From Aureisphaera sp963669405 (lineage in GTDB: Bacteria; Bacteroidota; Bacteroidia; Flavobacteriales; Flavobacteriaceae): 64,000 nt of DNA. The position numbers and the translations under genes were made by a program. Shown here piece after piece: positions 52,294-62,541 of the stretch (positions are counted from its first letter, which is position 1; every line of letters begins with the position of its first letter). The stretch covers positions 62,001-126,000 of the forward strand of contig CAXXHF010000002.1 of the NCBI GenBank assembly GCA_963669405.2, read 5' to 3'. The notes beneath the pieces were generated by a model. It made no database searches and had not been told where the DNA came from. It saw only the letters and a list, made by a program, of their open reading frames with translations.

Positions 52294-54234
52294 ATGTACA
52301 ACCAAAGCAGAGTGATTATTGAAAATTTGCACCCGCAAATTAACAATGGAAATCTTCCTATAAAAGCTGTTGTTGATGAAGTCATTCCTGTGAGTGCAGA
52401 TATTGTTGCCGATGGTCATGATATCGTTGCCGCTTCTCTACTTTTTAAGCATGAGAAGGAAAGAAAATGGAGCGAAATTAGAATGCAGCACGAAAGTAAT
52501 GATCTCTGGTCATCACATTTTACAGTTACAAAGCAAGGAACCTATGTATACAAAATACAAGCTTGGGTAGATTATGCCCTAAACTGGCAGCATGGCATTG
52601 AACGTAAGATAGAAGATGGGCAAAAAGTCACTTCCGAGCTTTTGGAAGGGATAGAATATCTTCAAAACATTATAGATAAAGTAGACAAGAGAGAAAAAAG
52701 CTATCTAGAAAAGCTCATTTTAAGCTTCAAGGATGCTAATGACTACGATACAGCTATTACAGAATCAGTTTCTGCAAAGCTCCAAACTATCTTTATAAAG
52801 TATCCAGAAAAACTTCTTTTAAATGAGAGTTCAGAATTTTCGGTCTACGTAGATCGTAAAAAGGCGCGATTCAGTACCTGGTATGAGTTTTTTCCACGTT
52901 CATCATCTAAAGAACCCGGAAAGCACGGTACTTTTAAAGAATGTGAAGCCTTACTATCCAGAGTTGCAAAGATGGGATTCGATACCCTCTACTTCCCTCC
53001 CATCCATCCAATTGGTGAGGTAAACCGTAAAGGAAAAAACAATACAACAGAAGCCCAATCTGGAGATGTTGGTTCTTGTTGGGGTATTGGTTCCAAACAA
53101 GGTGGGCATAAAGCTATTCATCTAGATTTGGGTACTGAAAAAGATTTTAAATCATTGGTAAATGCTGCCAAAAAACTTGAAATTGAAGTAGCTATGGACT
53201 TCGCTTTACAAGCAGCTCCAGACCATCCTTGGGTAAAGGAGCACCCACAATGGTTTAAATGGCGACCCGATGGTACTGTACAATATGCAGAAAACCCTCC
53301 TAAAAAATATCAAGACATCCTCCCTATTTATTATGAAAGCAGCGATTGGAAAAATCTATGGAAGGAAATGCTGGACACAGCCCTGTATTGGATAGAAGAA
53401 TTTGGCATCCAAGTTTTTAGAGTAGACAACCCACATACCAAACCCTTCTACTTTTGGGGTTGGCTTATTGAGAAAGTAAAGAAGAAGCACCCCGATGTGC
53501 TCTTTCTATCGGAGGCCTTTACCAAACCCAAGGTAATGCACCAATTGGCCAAACAAGGATTTACCCAGTCCTATACCTATTTCACGTGGCGTAATAGCAA
53601 ACAAGAGCTCGTAGAATATGTTGAAGAACTCACGCAAACAGACCAGCAATGGTTTTTCCGACCCAATTTCTGGCCCAATACGCCTGATATTAATCCTTGG
53701 GCATTGCAAGGAGGAAATGAAACGGTACATCTACAGAAGTACTTCCTGGCTGCAACACTAAGCTCTAATACTGGAATTTATGGGCCTGTGTTTGAGCAAA
53801 TGCATGGTGCTGCTTTGCCTGGAAAAGAAGAGTATTTAGACAGCGAAAAATTCCAGATCCGCCATTGGGATTGGGAACACGAAAACAAACTCACTACACT
53901 CATTTCAAAAATAAATCGCACAAGAAAAGAACAACCTGCGCTTCAGCAAACCAACAACATACGTTTTCTTTCGGTAGAAAACGATCAACTCTTAGCCTAC
54001 TACAAATATGATCAATCCCGTCAAAATGAGATACTGGCGGTGGTAAACCTAGATCCTTACTATGTCCAAAACGGATGGGTACAATTACCCTTGGATGATT
54101 TGGGGATTCATGAAGGACAATCCATTAGGGTACATGATCTCATTACTGGAAGTAGTTATCATTGGGACAAAGAATGGAATTTTGTAGAATTACATCCTGC
54201 ACTACCATTCCACTTGTTCAAAATAGAAAAGTAA
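52294..54234 (+). CDS. glgE: alpha-1,4-glucan:maltose-1-phosphate maltosyltransferase
   Basis: GlgE extends alpha-glucan using maltose 1-phosphate. The 646-aa GH13 protein has the GlgE-specific KKARFSTWYEFFPRSS and the substrate segment FRVDNPHTKPFYFWGW with the catalytic aspartate. The conserved LSEAFTKPKVMHQLAKQGFTQSYTYFTWRNS carries the acid/base glutamate. A C-terminal beta-domain completes it. Length is normal. It is the first gene of a cluster with maltokinase 1 nt downstream and glgB next. A palindromic LacI-like site lies upstream. Confidence 0.94.
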   Translation: MYNQSRVIIENLHPQINNGNLPIKAVVDEVIPVSADIVADGHDIVAASLLFKHEKERKWSEIRMQHESNDLWSSHFTVTKQGTYVYKIQAWVDYALNWQHGIERKIEDGQKVTSELLEGIEYLQNIIDKVDKREKSYLEKLILSFKDANDYDTAITESVSAKLQTIFIKYPEKLLLNESSEFSVYVDRKKARFSTWYEFFPRSSSKEPGKHGTFKECEALLSRVAKMGFDTLYFPPIHPIGEVNRKGKNNTTEAQSGDVGSCWGIGSKQGGHKAIHLDLGTEKDFKSLVNAAKKLEIEVAMDFALQAAPDHPWVKEHPQWFKWRPDGTVQYAENPPKKYQDILPIYYESSDWKNLWKEMLDTALYWIEEFGIQVFRVDNPHTKPFYFWGWLIEKVKKKHPDVLFLSEAFTKPKVMHQLAKQGFTQSYTYFTWRNSKQELVEYVEELTQTDQQWFFRPNFWPNTPDINPWALQGGNETVHLQKYFLAATLSSNTGIYGPVFEQMHGAALPGKEEYLDSEKFQIRHWDWEHENKLTTLISKINRTRKEQPALQQTNNIRFLSVENDQLLAYYKYDQSRQNEILAVVNLDPYYVQNGWVQLPLDDLGIHEGQSIRVHDLITGSSYHWDKEWNFVELHPALPFHLFKIEK

Positions 54235-54235
54235 C

Positions 54236-55867
54236 ATGGCGAAGTCTGAAGCATCATCAAAAAAGAAATCGAAAGCCCAATTCAATAGTACTTGGGAAAC
54301 CCTGATGGATGATAAAGGGTTCATCAAAATGTTCCTTTCAGAAGTATTAGAAGAATACATCTCAAAACAACGTTGGTATGGGGGGAAATCCAGTACTTTA
54401 AAATATATAGAGCTTACCGAGTACTTCCTCATTCAACAAAAAGAAGAAGTGTACTACGGATTGTTATTGGAGGTGAATTTCAAAGAAGCTTTCTATCAAC
54501 ATTACTTTTTGCCCATTGCATTTGTGACCGACGAAGATTTTGCTCAAGATGACCGAATCTTATCATTGACCATTAATGGTGTTACTGGGTTTTTAATCGA
54601 TGCCATTAATCTAGAGTCCTTTAGAAAACTTGTTTTTGAACGTATCCTTAAAGCCGAACCCAACGACACCACACGCGTACAATACCACCGTGGAGAAAGT
54701 TTGGAGGAAACAGAATACAAATCCTCACGCTTTATGGGTATGGAACAAAGTAATACCTCTGTAGTAATCAATGAACATTGTGTGATCAAGTTTTTTAGAC
54801 GTATTTATGCCAATAAGAACCCTGATTATGAGATGTCCCGATTCCTATCAGACAAAAAAGGATTCAAAAACACGCCTTCTTACCAAGGGAGTCTCAATAT
54901 TATTGATAGTGACAAATTAATGGTCACCATCGCACTCATGCAGGAATTGATTCCCAATCAAGGCGACGCTTGGGAATACATGCTGGGGAAAATCCTGAAG
55001 GTGTTTCACAATCTTTCAGACAAAGGAATTACCATCAAAGAACTCCCTACTACGGGAATGTTTGATAGATTGAGCATACGGGAAGTGCCTCCAGAGATCA
55101 TAGATTGGGCAGGGTTAGATATATTTCAGAAATTACAGCAGTTGGCGGTTCGTACGGCAGAAATGCACATTACCCTAGGGTCGGAATTTGAAGAAACCTC
55201 TTTTACACCTCAACATTTTAACAGGGATTATGAAGTTTGGTTAAAAAACCGATTGCTATATCAGTTTCAAAATAGATTGAATACCGTAGAGAACAATCTC
55301 CACAAACTGGATGGACTTGCTTTAAAACTTGCTAAGGATTTTCTTGGCCAGAAAAATGAAATCCGAAAACGATTCATGTCATTTGATTGGCATAAGTTAA
55401 AAGGAGAGCGTATTCGGGTTCATGGAGATTATCATTTAGGGCAAATTCTAGTAAACAATGGAGATTTCTTTATTTTGGATTTTGAAGGAGAACCAGAAAG
55501 TACGATTCGGGATCGTAGGGTAAAACAACCTCCACTAAAGGATGTTGCTGGACTCTTCCGTTCCTTTCACTATGCAATCTATGCCATCATTTTTAATCAT
55601 GGAGAGGAATTTCCTTTTGATCAAAAACAGCTTTTTGAAGCTGGAGAGAAATTATACCGCTATTTCATTGCTGTTTTCCTAAGAACCTATACAGACATTA
55701 TACAGGAAGCCAACCTCAATATAGGATACAATCAGGAACGGATTTTCATGCTAAAACATGCCATGCTGGAAAAAGCAGTGTATGAATTGGGATACGAAAT
55801 GAATTCGCGTCCCCTTTGGGCCGTCATTCCACTGGAAGGCATTGCCTCCATTATGAACCAAGAGTAA
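54236..55867 (+). CDS. maltokinase (Pep2/Mak type)
   Basis: The 543-aa enzyme phosphorylates maltose at C1 to feed GlgE. The kinase signatures are clear: HGDYHLGQILVNNGDFFILDFEGEPE (the catalytic and metal-binding loop), followed by RRVKQPPLKDVAGLFRSFHYA. The N-terminal cap has the SKQRWYGGKS motif found in maltokinases and in TreS-fused kinases. It starts 1 nt after the glgE stop and 4 nt before glgB. It is a stand-alone kinase, not fused to trehalose synthase. Confidence 0.9.
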   Translation: MAKSEASSKKKSKAQFNSTWETLMDDKGFIKMFLSEVLEEYISKQRWYGGKSSTLKYIELTEYFLIQQKEEVYYGLLLEVNFKEAFYQHYFLPIAFVTDEDFAQDDRILSLTINGVTGFLIDAINLESFRKLVFERILKAEPNDTTRVQYHRGESLEETEYKSSRFMGMEQSNTSVVINEHCVIKFFRRIYANKNPDYEMSRFLSDKKGFKNTPSYQGSLNIIDSDKLMVTIALMQELIPNQGDAWEYMLGKILKVFHNLSDKGITIKELPTTGMFDRLSIREVPPEIIDWAGLDIFQKLQQLAVRTAEMHITLGSEFEETSFTPQHFNRDYEVWLKNRLLYQFQNRLNTVENNLHKLDGLALKLAKDFLGQKNEIRKRFMSFDWHKLKGERIRVHGDYHLGQILVNNGDFFILDFEGEPESTIRDRRVKQPPLKDVAGLFRSFHYAIYAIIFNHGEEFPFDQKQLFEAGEKLYRYFIAVFLRTYTDIIQEANLNIGYNQERIFMLKHAMLEKAVYELGYEMNSRPLWAVIPLEGIASIMNQE

Positions 55868-55871
55868 TTTT

Positions 55872-57797
55872 ATGAGTAATGTAATAGTACATAGTTTCTT
55901 TTCTGAATTCGATATCAACCTTTTTAAATCGGGCAAACACTTTCGTTTGTATGATAAATTGGGAGCACATCTTACTGAAGTAAATGGTAAAAAGGGCGTC
56001 TATTTTGCAGTATGGGCACCTTCTGCTAAGGCGGTTTCTGTCATAGGTGATTTCAATTATTGGATTGAAGGAGAACACCCATTGAATGTGCGTTGGGATG
56101 ATAGTGGCATTTGGGAAGGATTTATTCCAGAAATACAGAAAGGAAGCAAATACAAATATAAAATACATTCAAATCTCAATGATATAAAAACCGAAAAGGC
56201 AGATCCCTTTGCCTTCCGTTGTGAGCATCCTCCAAATACTGCGTCTATAGTTTGGGATCATAATCATGATTGGAAAGACAGTACGTGGATGAAGAAGCGC
56301 AAGAAGGCCAATCAATTAGATCAACCATTTTCTGTATACGAAGTGCATTTGGGGTCTTGGATGTTCAATACTGTTGAAAACAGATCGCTCTCTTATTTGG
56401 AACTCGCCAAAGAACTAACGACCTATGTAAAAGAAATGAACTTTACACATGTAGAGTTTATGCCCATTATGGAATATCCGTATGACCCATCTTGGGGATA
56501 TCAACTTACCGGATATTTTGCGCCCACCTCCCGTTTTGGGAAGCCCGAAGACTTCATGTTTCTTGTAGATGAACTACATGCCAATGGTATTGGAGTGATT
56601 CTGGATTGGGTGCCTTCACATTTCCCAGAGGACGCACATGGTCTTGGTTTTTTTGATGGATCTAATCTATACGAACACCCAGATAAGCGTAAAGGGTATC
56701 ATCCAGACTGGAAAAGTCTTATTTTCAATTACGGACGTAATGAAATACGGTCATTCCTTATTAGCAATGCCATATTCTGGCTGGATAGATACCACGCCGA
56801 TGGATTGCGGGTAGATGCGGTAGCCTCCATGTTATACCTTGATTATTCCAGGGAAGATGGAGAATGGGAACCCAATGAATATGGTGGTAGGGAAAACCTA
56901 GATGCCATTTCATTTTTCAAAGAATTGAATACCGAGATCTATAGTAGTTTTGAAGGTGTACAGACTATTGCTGAAGAATCTACCTCCTTCCCCATGGTTT
57001 CCAAACCCACATATATTGGCGGATTAGGATTTGGTATGAAATGGATGATGGGTTGGATGCACGATACACTGGAGTATTTCAAAAAAGAACCTATTTACCG
57101 AAAACACCACCAAAACGACATTACCTTTAGTATGACTTATGCGTTTACCGAAAACTTCATGCTTCCACTAAGTCATGACGAGGTGGTATACGGAAAGCAT
57201 TCCATTTTAGGCAGAATGCCCGGTGATGAATGGCAGCGGTTTGCCAATCTAAGGTTGTTATATTCCTATATGTTTACCCATCCGGGAACCAAGTTGCTTT
57301 TCCAAGGTGGGGAATTTGGACAATTTGAAGAATGGAACTTCCAGCAGAGTCTCGATTGGCACTTGTTAGAACATGAAAATCATAAAGGGGTAAAAACATT
57401 AATCACCAACTTAAATGCATTGTACCGCAAAGAAGCTGGACTGCATGAAAAACAGTTTGATGCTGCTGGGTTTGAGTGGATAGATTACAATGATGCAGAA
57501 AACAGTGTACTTGCATACTTAAGAAAAGGAGACGATGAAAAGGACACCATCATGATAATTTGCAATATGACGCCTATACCTCGAGAAAATTATCGGATTG
57601 GACTTCCAAAAAAAGGAAAGTACCGTCTCATTTTTAATAGTGATGATACCCAATATTCGGGTAGCGGATTCTCGATAAAGAAACAGTACGTTTCCGAAGA
57701 TATCTCATGGCAATTTAGGGATCAATCTGCCGTTTTTCATCTTCCTCCTTTGGCTATGATCGCCCTAAAACGGGTGAATTCAAAAGAAAACGGTTAA
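55872..57797 (+). CDS. glgB: 1,4-alpha-glucan branching enzyme
   Basis: GlgB introduces alpha-1,6 branches. The 641-aa protein carries an N-terminal CBM48 domain (about residues 20-120, with VYFAVWAPSAKAVSVIGDFNYW). The GH13 core follows with MPIMEYPYDPSWGYQLTGYFAP, GLRVDAVASMLYLDYSR (nucleophile), TIAEESTSFP (acid/base) and LPLSHDEVVYGKHS. Length fits the shorter family without an extra N-terminal module. It completes a GlgE-maltokinase-GlgB set. Confidence 0.95.
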   Translation: MSNVIVHSFFSEFDINLFKSGKHFRLYDKLGAHLTEVNGKKGVYFAVWAPSAKAVSVIGDFNYWIEGEHPLNVRWDDSGIWEGFIPEIQKGSKYKYKIHSNLNDIKTEKADPFAFRCEHPPNTASIVWDHNHDWKDSTWMKKRKKANQLDQPFSVYEVHLGSWMFNTVENRSLSYLELAKELTTYVKEMNFTHVEFMPIMEYPYDPSWGYQLTGYFAPTSRFGKPEDFMFLVDELHANGIGVILDWVPSHFPEDAHGLGFFDGSNLYEHPDKRKGYHPDWKSLIFNYGRNEIRSFLISNAIFWLDRYHADGLRVDAVASMLYLDYSREDGEWEPNEYGGRENLDAISFFKELNTEIYSSFEGVQTIAEESTSFPMVSKPTYIGGLGFGMKWMMGWMHDTLEYFKKEPIYRKHHQNDITFSMTYAFTENFMLPLSHDEVVYGKHSILGRMPGDEWQRFANLRLLYSYMFTHPGTKLLFQGGEFGQFEEWNFQQSLDWHLLEHENHKGVKTLITNLNALYRKEAGLHEKQFDAAGFEWIDYNDAENSVLAYLRKGDDEKDTIMIICNMTPIPRENYRIGLPKKGKYRLIFNSDDTQYSGSGFSIKKQYVSEDISWQFRDQSAVFHLPPLAMIALKRVNSKENG

Positions 57798-57812
57798 CGA
57801 AATCGATTTCGT
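57797..57812. promoter_or_regulatory. 16-bp perfect palindrome before the GH31 gene
   Basis: ACGAAATCGATTTCGT is a perfect 16-bp inverted repeat starting at the end of the glgB stop codon. Its half-site CGAAA resembles that of the site before glgE (CGAAAACG), so the same LacI-type regulator may bind both. A -7 box follows at 57847-57854. Confidence 0.5.
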
Positions 57813-57846
57813 CTGTTGATTACTTTCTCGAAATAGTGCAATTGCT

Positions 57847-57854
57847 TACGTTTG
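57847..57854 (+). promoter_or_regulatory. -7 box of the GH31 gene
   Basis: TACGTTTG matches TAnnTTTG. It is 55 nt before the ATG at 57910. No TTG lies at the expected -33 spacing. Confidence 0.55.
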
Positions 57855-57909
57855 TTTTTGGCCTAGAAATAGTTCATTTGTAATAGTCCCGATATAAAGT
57901 GGAAAAACT

Positions 57910-60309
57910 ATGATTATAAATACCGAATTGGAACAAAAAGGGAACCAGTTTCCCTCCCAGATAAAAAGCTTCACCAAGAACAAGGATAAATTTCTAATTA
58001 CTACCGAAAATAATGTGCTGCTGCAGATTACGGTAATAAGAAACAGTGTATTCCGATTTCGATATGCGCCTGCGGGAAGTTTTCCAAATGATTTTAGTTA
58101 TGCCATTGCCGATGAAGCTGTGCGAGGATACAACCAATTAGAATATTCTGAAGAAGCAGACTACTACGAAATCCGAACATCAAAATTGGTGCTTCAAATT
58201 CAAAAATCCAATCTTAAAAAAACGATATATGATATAAACGGACAGCTCATTAATGAGGACGAATTGGGCTTTCATTGGGAATATAGCTATGAACATGGAA
58301 GTGATATCGTGAAAATGAGCAAGGCCGAACAGAAGATGGAATGCTATTATGGTTTGGGAGATAAGCCCATGCATCTCAATCTAAAAGGCAAGCGGGTTGA
58401 AAACTGGGTGACCGATGAATATGCTTTTGGAAAAGATAAAGATCCTCTTTACAAGGCCGTTCCATTCTTCATTGGATTGCATCATGACATCTCTTACGGG
58501 ATCTTTTTTGACAATACTTTCCGAACCTATTTTGACTTTGGTCATGAACGTAGGAGTATAACCAGTTTTTGGGCGCAGGGTGGAGAAATGAACTATTATT
58601 TCTTCTATGGTCCTGATATGGAGCAAGTGGTAAAAAAATATACAGACCTTACCGGAAAACCTGAACTCCCACCATTGTGGGCTTTGGGGTACCACCAAAG
58701 TAAATGGAGTTATTATCCTGAAGAGAACGTAAAGGAAACCGCCCAGAAATTCAGAGAACTTAAAATACCATGCGATGCCATTTATCTGGATATCGATTAT
58801 ATGGAGGGGTGGCGTTGTTTTACCTGGAACAAAGAGTATTTCCCAGATCCTAAACGTATGGTAGACGAATTGGCCCAGGATGGCTTTAAAACGGTAGCTA
58901 TTATCGACCCTGGTATTAAAATAGATAAAGAATACTCCGTTTACCAAGAAGCTCTTGAAAATGATTATTTCTGTAAAAGGGCTGATGGCCCATTAATGCG
59001 CGGAAAGGTCTGGCCTGGAGAATGTAACTTTCCAGATTTCACGAACCCAAAAGTACGCACTTGGTGGAGCGGTCTCTACAAAGAATTGATTGAAGATATA
59101 GGCATTGCTGGTGTTTGGAATGATATGAATGAACCTGCCGTGATGGAAGTTCCCACCAAAACCTTTCCTTTAGATGTTCGCCATAATTACGATGGTAATC
59201 CATGTAGCCACAGCAAAGCTCACAATATCTATGGTATGCAAATGGCAAGAGCAACTTATGACGGTGTAAAGCAGTTTGTATACCCTAAGAGGCCTTTTAT
59301 TATAACAAGGGCAGCTTATTCAGGAACACAGCGTTTTAGTTCATCATGGACAGGCGACAATATTGCTACGTGGGAACATTTGTGGATTGCCAATCAGCAA
59401 ATTCAGCGAATGAGTCTAAGTGGCATGAGCTTTATCGGTACTGATATTGGAGGATTTGCCGAGCAACCCACTGGTGAACTGTTTTTGCGTTGGATTCAAT
59501 TGGGGATTTTCCACCCCTTCTGTCGTGTTCATTCTTCTGGGGATCATGGAGATCAGGAACCGTGGGCATTTGATGAAGACGTTACTGACATTACACGTAA
59601 ATTCATAGAACTACGCTACAAGCTACTCCCCTATCTTTATACAGCTTTCAATCAATATGTTACAGACGGAATTCCTATGATTAAGCCTTTGGTATTGTTT
59701 GATCAGGAAGACCATCAAACCTATTATAGAACCGATGAATTCCTCTTTGGAAATCATATTTTGGTATGTCCCATTCTTGAAGCAAATGCCAAAGGAAGAA
59801 GAATGTATATTCCAAGGGGTAAATGGTACAATTACTGGACTCACGATATTGTAAATGGTGGTAAGGAACAATGGGTAGATGCTGATATTGATAGTATACC
59901 CTTGTTTATAAAAGAAGGAGCTATTATCCCGAAATACCCGGTTCAACAGTACGTAGGTGAAAAGGAGTTTGATGAAGTAGAACTGGAAGTTTACTACAAA
60001 GAAGGAAAAGAAAACTCGACTTTATATGAAGATGCCCATGAAGGGTATGATTACAAAAAAGGACGTTATAGTTCCCGAACTTTTAAGTTAACTGGGAAGA
60101 AAAACGAACTGATCATTCAGCAACATAAACAAGGAAAGTACGTCACCCCCTATTCTAAGTTTAAACTGGATCTAAAACGATTACCATTTACCATCAAGAC
60201 CATAGAACTGGACAATCAAGAAACTGCATTAAAGGACCTTAAATTAAACGGAAACACATCTTTGGTTGTAGATAAAAACTTTACAGAACTCCACATTATA
60301 GGAGAATAG
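57910..60309 (+). CDS. GH31 alpha-glucosidase
   Basis: This 799-aa glycoside hydrolase family 31 protein has the typical N-terminal beta-sandwich. The (beta/alpha)8 core follows with the catalytic nucleophile aspartate in GVWNDMNEPAV and the acid/base aspartate in SWTGDNIATWEHL. A distal beta-domain is at the end. No signal peptide is seen, so it should act on maltooligosaccharides in the cytoplasm. It follows the glgE-glgB unit by 112 nt with its own promoter and operator-like palindrome. Other GH31 specificities such as alpha-xylosidase cannot be excluded. Confidence 0.92.
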   Translation: MIINTELEQKGNQFPSQIKSFTKNKDKFLITTENNVLLQITVIRNSVFRFRYAPAGSFPNDFSYAIADEAVRGYNQLEYSEEADYYEIRTSKLVLQIQKSNLKKTIYDINGQLINEDELGFHWEYSYEHGSDIVKMSKAEQKMECYYGLGDKPMHLNLKGKRVENWVTDEYAFGKDKDPLYKAVPFFIGLHHDISYGIFFDNTFRTYFDFGHERRSITSFWAQGGEMNYYFFYGPDMEQVVKKYTDLTGKPELPPLWALGYHQSKWSYYPEENVKETAQKFRELKIPCDAIYLDIDYMEGWRCFTWNKEYFPDPKRMVDELAQDGFKTVAIIDPGIKIDKEYSVYQEALENDYFCKRADGPLMRGKVWPGECNFPDFTNPKVRTWWSGLYKELIEDIGIAGVWNDMNEPAVMEVPTKTFPLDVRHNYDGNPCSHSKAHNIYGMQMARATYDGVKQFVYPKRPFIITRAAYSGTQRFSSSWTGDNIATWEHLWIANQQIQRMSLSGMSFIGTDIGGFAEQPTGELFLRWIQLGIFHPFCRVHSSGDHGDQEPWAFDEDVTDITRKFIELRYKLLPYLYTAFNQYVTDGIPMIKPLVLFDQEDHQTYYRTDEFLFGNHILVCPILEANAKGRRMYIPRGKWYNYWTHDIVNGGKEQWVDADIDSIPLFIKEGAIIPKYPVQQYVGEKEFDEVELEVYYKEGKENSTLYEDAHEGYDYKKGRYSSRTFKLTGKKNELIIQQHKQGKYVTPYSKFKLDLKRLPFTIKTIELDNQETALKDLKLNGNTSLVVDKNFTELHIIGE

Positions 60310-60310
60310 T

Positions 60311-61174
60311 CTAGGCAGCTTTGTTTGACCCACGGTTAGCCATAAAGATCATATAGCCTCCAGTAAAGAACATCAACAAACTATATACAGCTGGAGCTAT
60401 AGCAAAAGTGGTATTGTTCAATAAAACCACGGCAACTGTAATAGCTAAGGTTCCATTTTGGATACCAGATTCTATAGAGATGGAAATGGCCTCTTTTTTA
60501 GTAAGCTTAAATATTTTGGCCGAATAATACCCTACTAACATTGTAATCACATTCAAGGCAAAAGTAGCCAGTCCTGCTTTCTGAAAATAGGAAACAAAAT
60601 TATCTTTCTCTTTTATAACAAGCCCTATGATGATCAATGCCAGTACAATTCCCGAACCAATTCGGACTGGTTTAGCCATTCGGTTTGCAAAATTTGGGCG
60701 AAAACGTCTAATAAGCATTCCCACAATAACAGGGATTACCACAATTATGAGTATTTGGAGAATAGTTTTCAAAACATCTAACTGAATGAATTGTCCTTTT
60801 TCACTAAAATGTTCTAAGGCAAAATTGATTAAGAAAGGAATTGACAAAATAGTAATTAAGCTGCTCAAGGCCGTTAGCGTTACTGAAAGTGCCAAATCAC
60901 CTTTGGCTAGATGCGAAATTAAATTAGACGTAGGCCCTCCTGGACATGCCGCCAATATCATTATTCCAATGGCAATTTCAGGTGGTAGATTAAAAACAAT
61001 AGCAATTCCAAATCCAATGATTGGGAGTAGGATTAACTGGTTTACAAGCCCAACAAAAATAGCTTTGGGGTAAAAAATGACTCTTCTAAAGTCTTGGGAA
61101 GTTAAGGATAACCCCATCCCCAACATGATAATAAATAAGGAAGCTGCGAGAATAATAGTTGAGACTTTGTCCAT
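60311..61174 (-). CDS. bile acid:sodium symporter (BASS) family transporter
   Basis: The 287-aa protein has about 8-9 hydrophobic segments and the BASS signature ILAACPGGPTSNLISHLAKGDLALSVTLTA, with SISIESGIQNGTLAI in the second half. Family members move organic anions with sodium; the substrate here is unknown. It is transcribed toward the GH31 gene with a 1-nt gap between stops. No partner gene suggests the solute. Confidence 0.9.
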   Translation of the reverse strand: MDKVSTIILAASLFIIMLGMGLSLTSQDFRRVIFYPKAIFVGLVNQLILLPIIGFGIAIVFNLPPEIAIGIMILAACPGGPTSNLISHLAKGDLALSVTLTALSSLITILSIPFLINFALEHFSEKGQFIQLDVLKTILQILIIVVIPVIVGMLIRRFRPNFANRMAKPVRIGSGIVLALIIIGLVIKEKDNFVSYFQKAGLATFALNVITMLVGYYSAKIFKLTKKEAISISIESGIQNGTLAITVAVVLLNNTTFAIAPAVYSLLMFFTGGYMIFMANRGSNKAA

Positions 61175-61272
61175 AAGTATGCAAATAGTTTTATGGAAGA
61201 AAGTTAACTATTTTCAAATACATATCCTTAAAATGCCAAATACTGTTCGTTTAGCATCTCAAAAATGAGTCA

Positions 61273-62541
61273 TTACTTTTGCTTTTTCAATTTTCGCTTG
61301 ATCTTATTTATGGCAGATTCAATAGATTTTTCTGGTTCTATCACATTAAATGGTCCCCAAAAATTGGGGTCAGAAAATCCAGAAGCAGCATCGGCAATAA
61401 TTACTGTGGGCTTTAAACGATCTTTCATGAGTGCCACTCGCCCTGTAGGGTTGGTTTCCCAATCGGTCACGGCCATTTCACTGGAAAGAGAGTAATGTGA
61501 ACTAAACCATTTTCGGCGCTTGTCTACTTTAAAAGATAGCTGTACGCTTCCATAACCATAATACCATTTACCATTCTTTTCCCTATAATCTACACGGTAC
61601 GAAGCTCGTGTTGGTATTACATTTACATCACGAGGTTTGCGTTTCACAAATAATTCACTGGCTTCTTTTTCATTACCAATAATGAGACTGTATGAAGCAC
61701 TGGTTAACGCTAATGTTTCGGCATCTATATATAGCTTACCTTGATACCCAGGAGGTGGAATTTCATCTTTTTGTTTAAACTTTACTACATAAACCGGTCG
61801 TTCATTCACTGTAGATGGAGATGCGAACGAAAAGTTATAATAACCAATAGATCGATCTGTAAAAATATATTCAGGATATTTCATTACATCTATATACAAT
61901 GCTGAGAAAGGTCCCCCTTGTAGTTTTAAAGCTACAGTATCTAACCGTCTGTAATCCGTATTCTTTCTTGCCTTATGAAGCTCCAATACATCTCGTTCAG
62001 AAGAAGAGTTTGGTTGTTTATATAAATTGATAACTGCTTCGGTTAAAGACACATTACGATTCCGTTTTTTAATTGTTTCACGATAAAATGCAGTCATCAA
62101 CACATCTTCTTCAAGATTATTTTTAGCCTTATCAGCAAAAACTGCTCGGACCAATTTTTCCGCACTGCTATAGGCAGTAAGGTTCACTTCAGAAAGTTGG
62201 GTGACAATGGGTGATAACTTGATTTTGGCAAAGCCTTTACCCAATTGAGCTAATGTAAGTGACTGAGATTGATAACCCAAAGAAGAAATGAGAACTACAT
62301 TTTCCTGAGCATCATTCGGTACTTTTAGTATAAATTCCCCTTCGGCATTGGTCACTGTGCCAATATTGGTTCCTTTGAGCCCAACATTGGCAAAAACAAG
62401 AATTTCATTGGTATCATTATCGAATACCTTTCCATGAAATTCCTGAAATGTTTGTTGTGCCTGAAGCGGGATAGCTATACAGAAGAGTATCCAAATAAAG
62501 AATCCCTTCCCTTTATCGATATATTTAATCATTGTGTGCAT
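61273..62541 (-). CDS. CarboxypepD_reg-like outer-membrane-associated protein
   Basis: I start at the ATG at 62541 (422 aa; an ATG at 62532 is equally possible), giving a signal peptide (GFFIWILFCIAIPLQAQ). A CarboxypepD_reg-like domain follows at about residues 35-110 (HGKVFDNDTNEILVFANVGLKGTNIGTVTNAEGEFIL). The rest is strand-rich, with conserved YVVKFKQKDEIPPPGYQGKLYIDAETLAL, as in the outer-membrane lipoprotein-like proteins of Bacteroidota. A receptor for nutrients has the same first domain but also a TonB barrel, which is absent here. The frame extends to 62610 but without a better signal. Confidence 0.82.
   Translation of the reverse strand: MHTMIKYIDKGKGFFIWILFCIAIPLQAQQTFQEFHGKVFDNDTNEILVFANVGLKGTNIGTVTNAEGEFILKVPNDAQENVVLISSLGYQSQSLTLAQLGKGFAKIKLSPIVTQLSEVNLTAYSSAEKLVRAVFADKAKNNLEEDVLMTAFYRETIKKRNRNVSLTEAVINLYKQPNSSSERDVLELHKARKNTDYRRLDTVALKLQGGPFSALYIDVMKYPEYIFTDRSIGYYNFSFASPSTVNERPVYVVKFKQKDEIPPPGYQGKLYIDAETLALTSASYSLIIGNEKEASELFVKRKPRDVNVIPTRASYRVDYREKNGKWYYGYGSVQLSFKVDKRRKWFSSHYSLSSEMAVTDWETNPTGRVALMKDRLKPTVIIADAASGFSDPNFWGPFNVIEPEKSIESAINKIKRKLKKQK

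Noticed and set aside
58381..58947. Open frame of 188 codons antisense to the GH31 gene.
   Set aside because: It is a shadow of a strongly conserved enzyme and has no signal, motif or start context.
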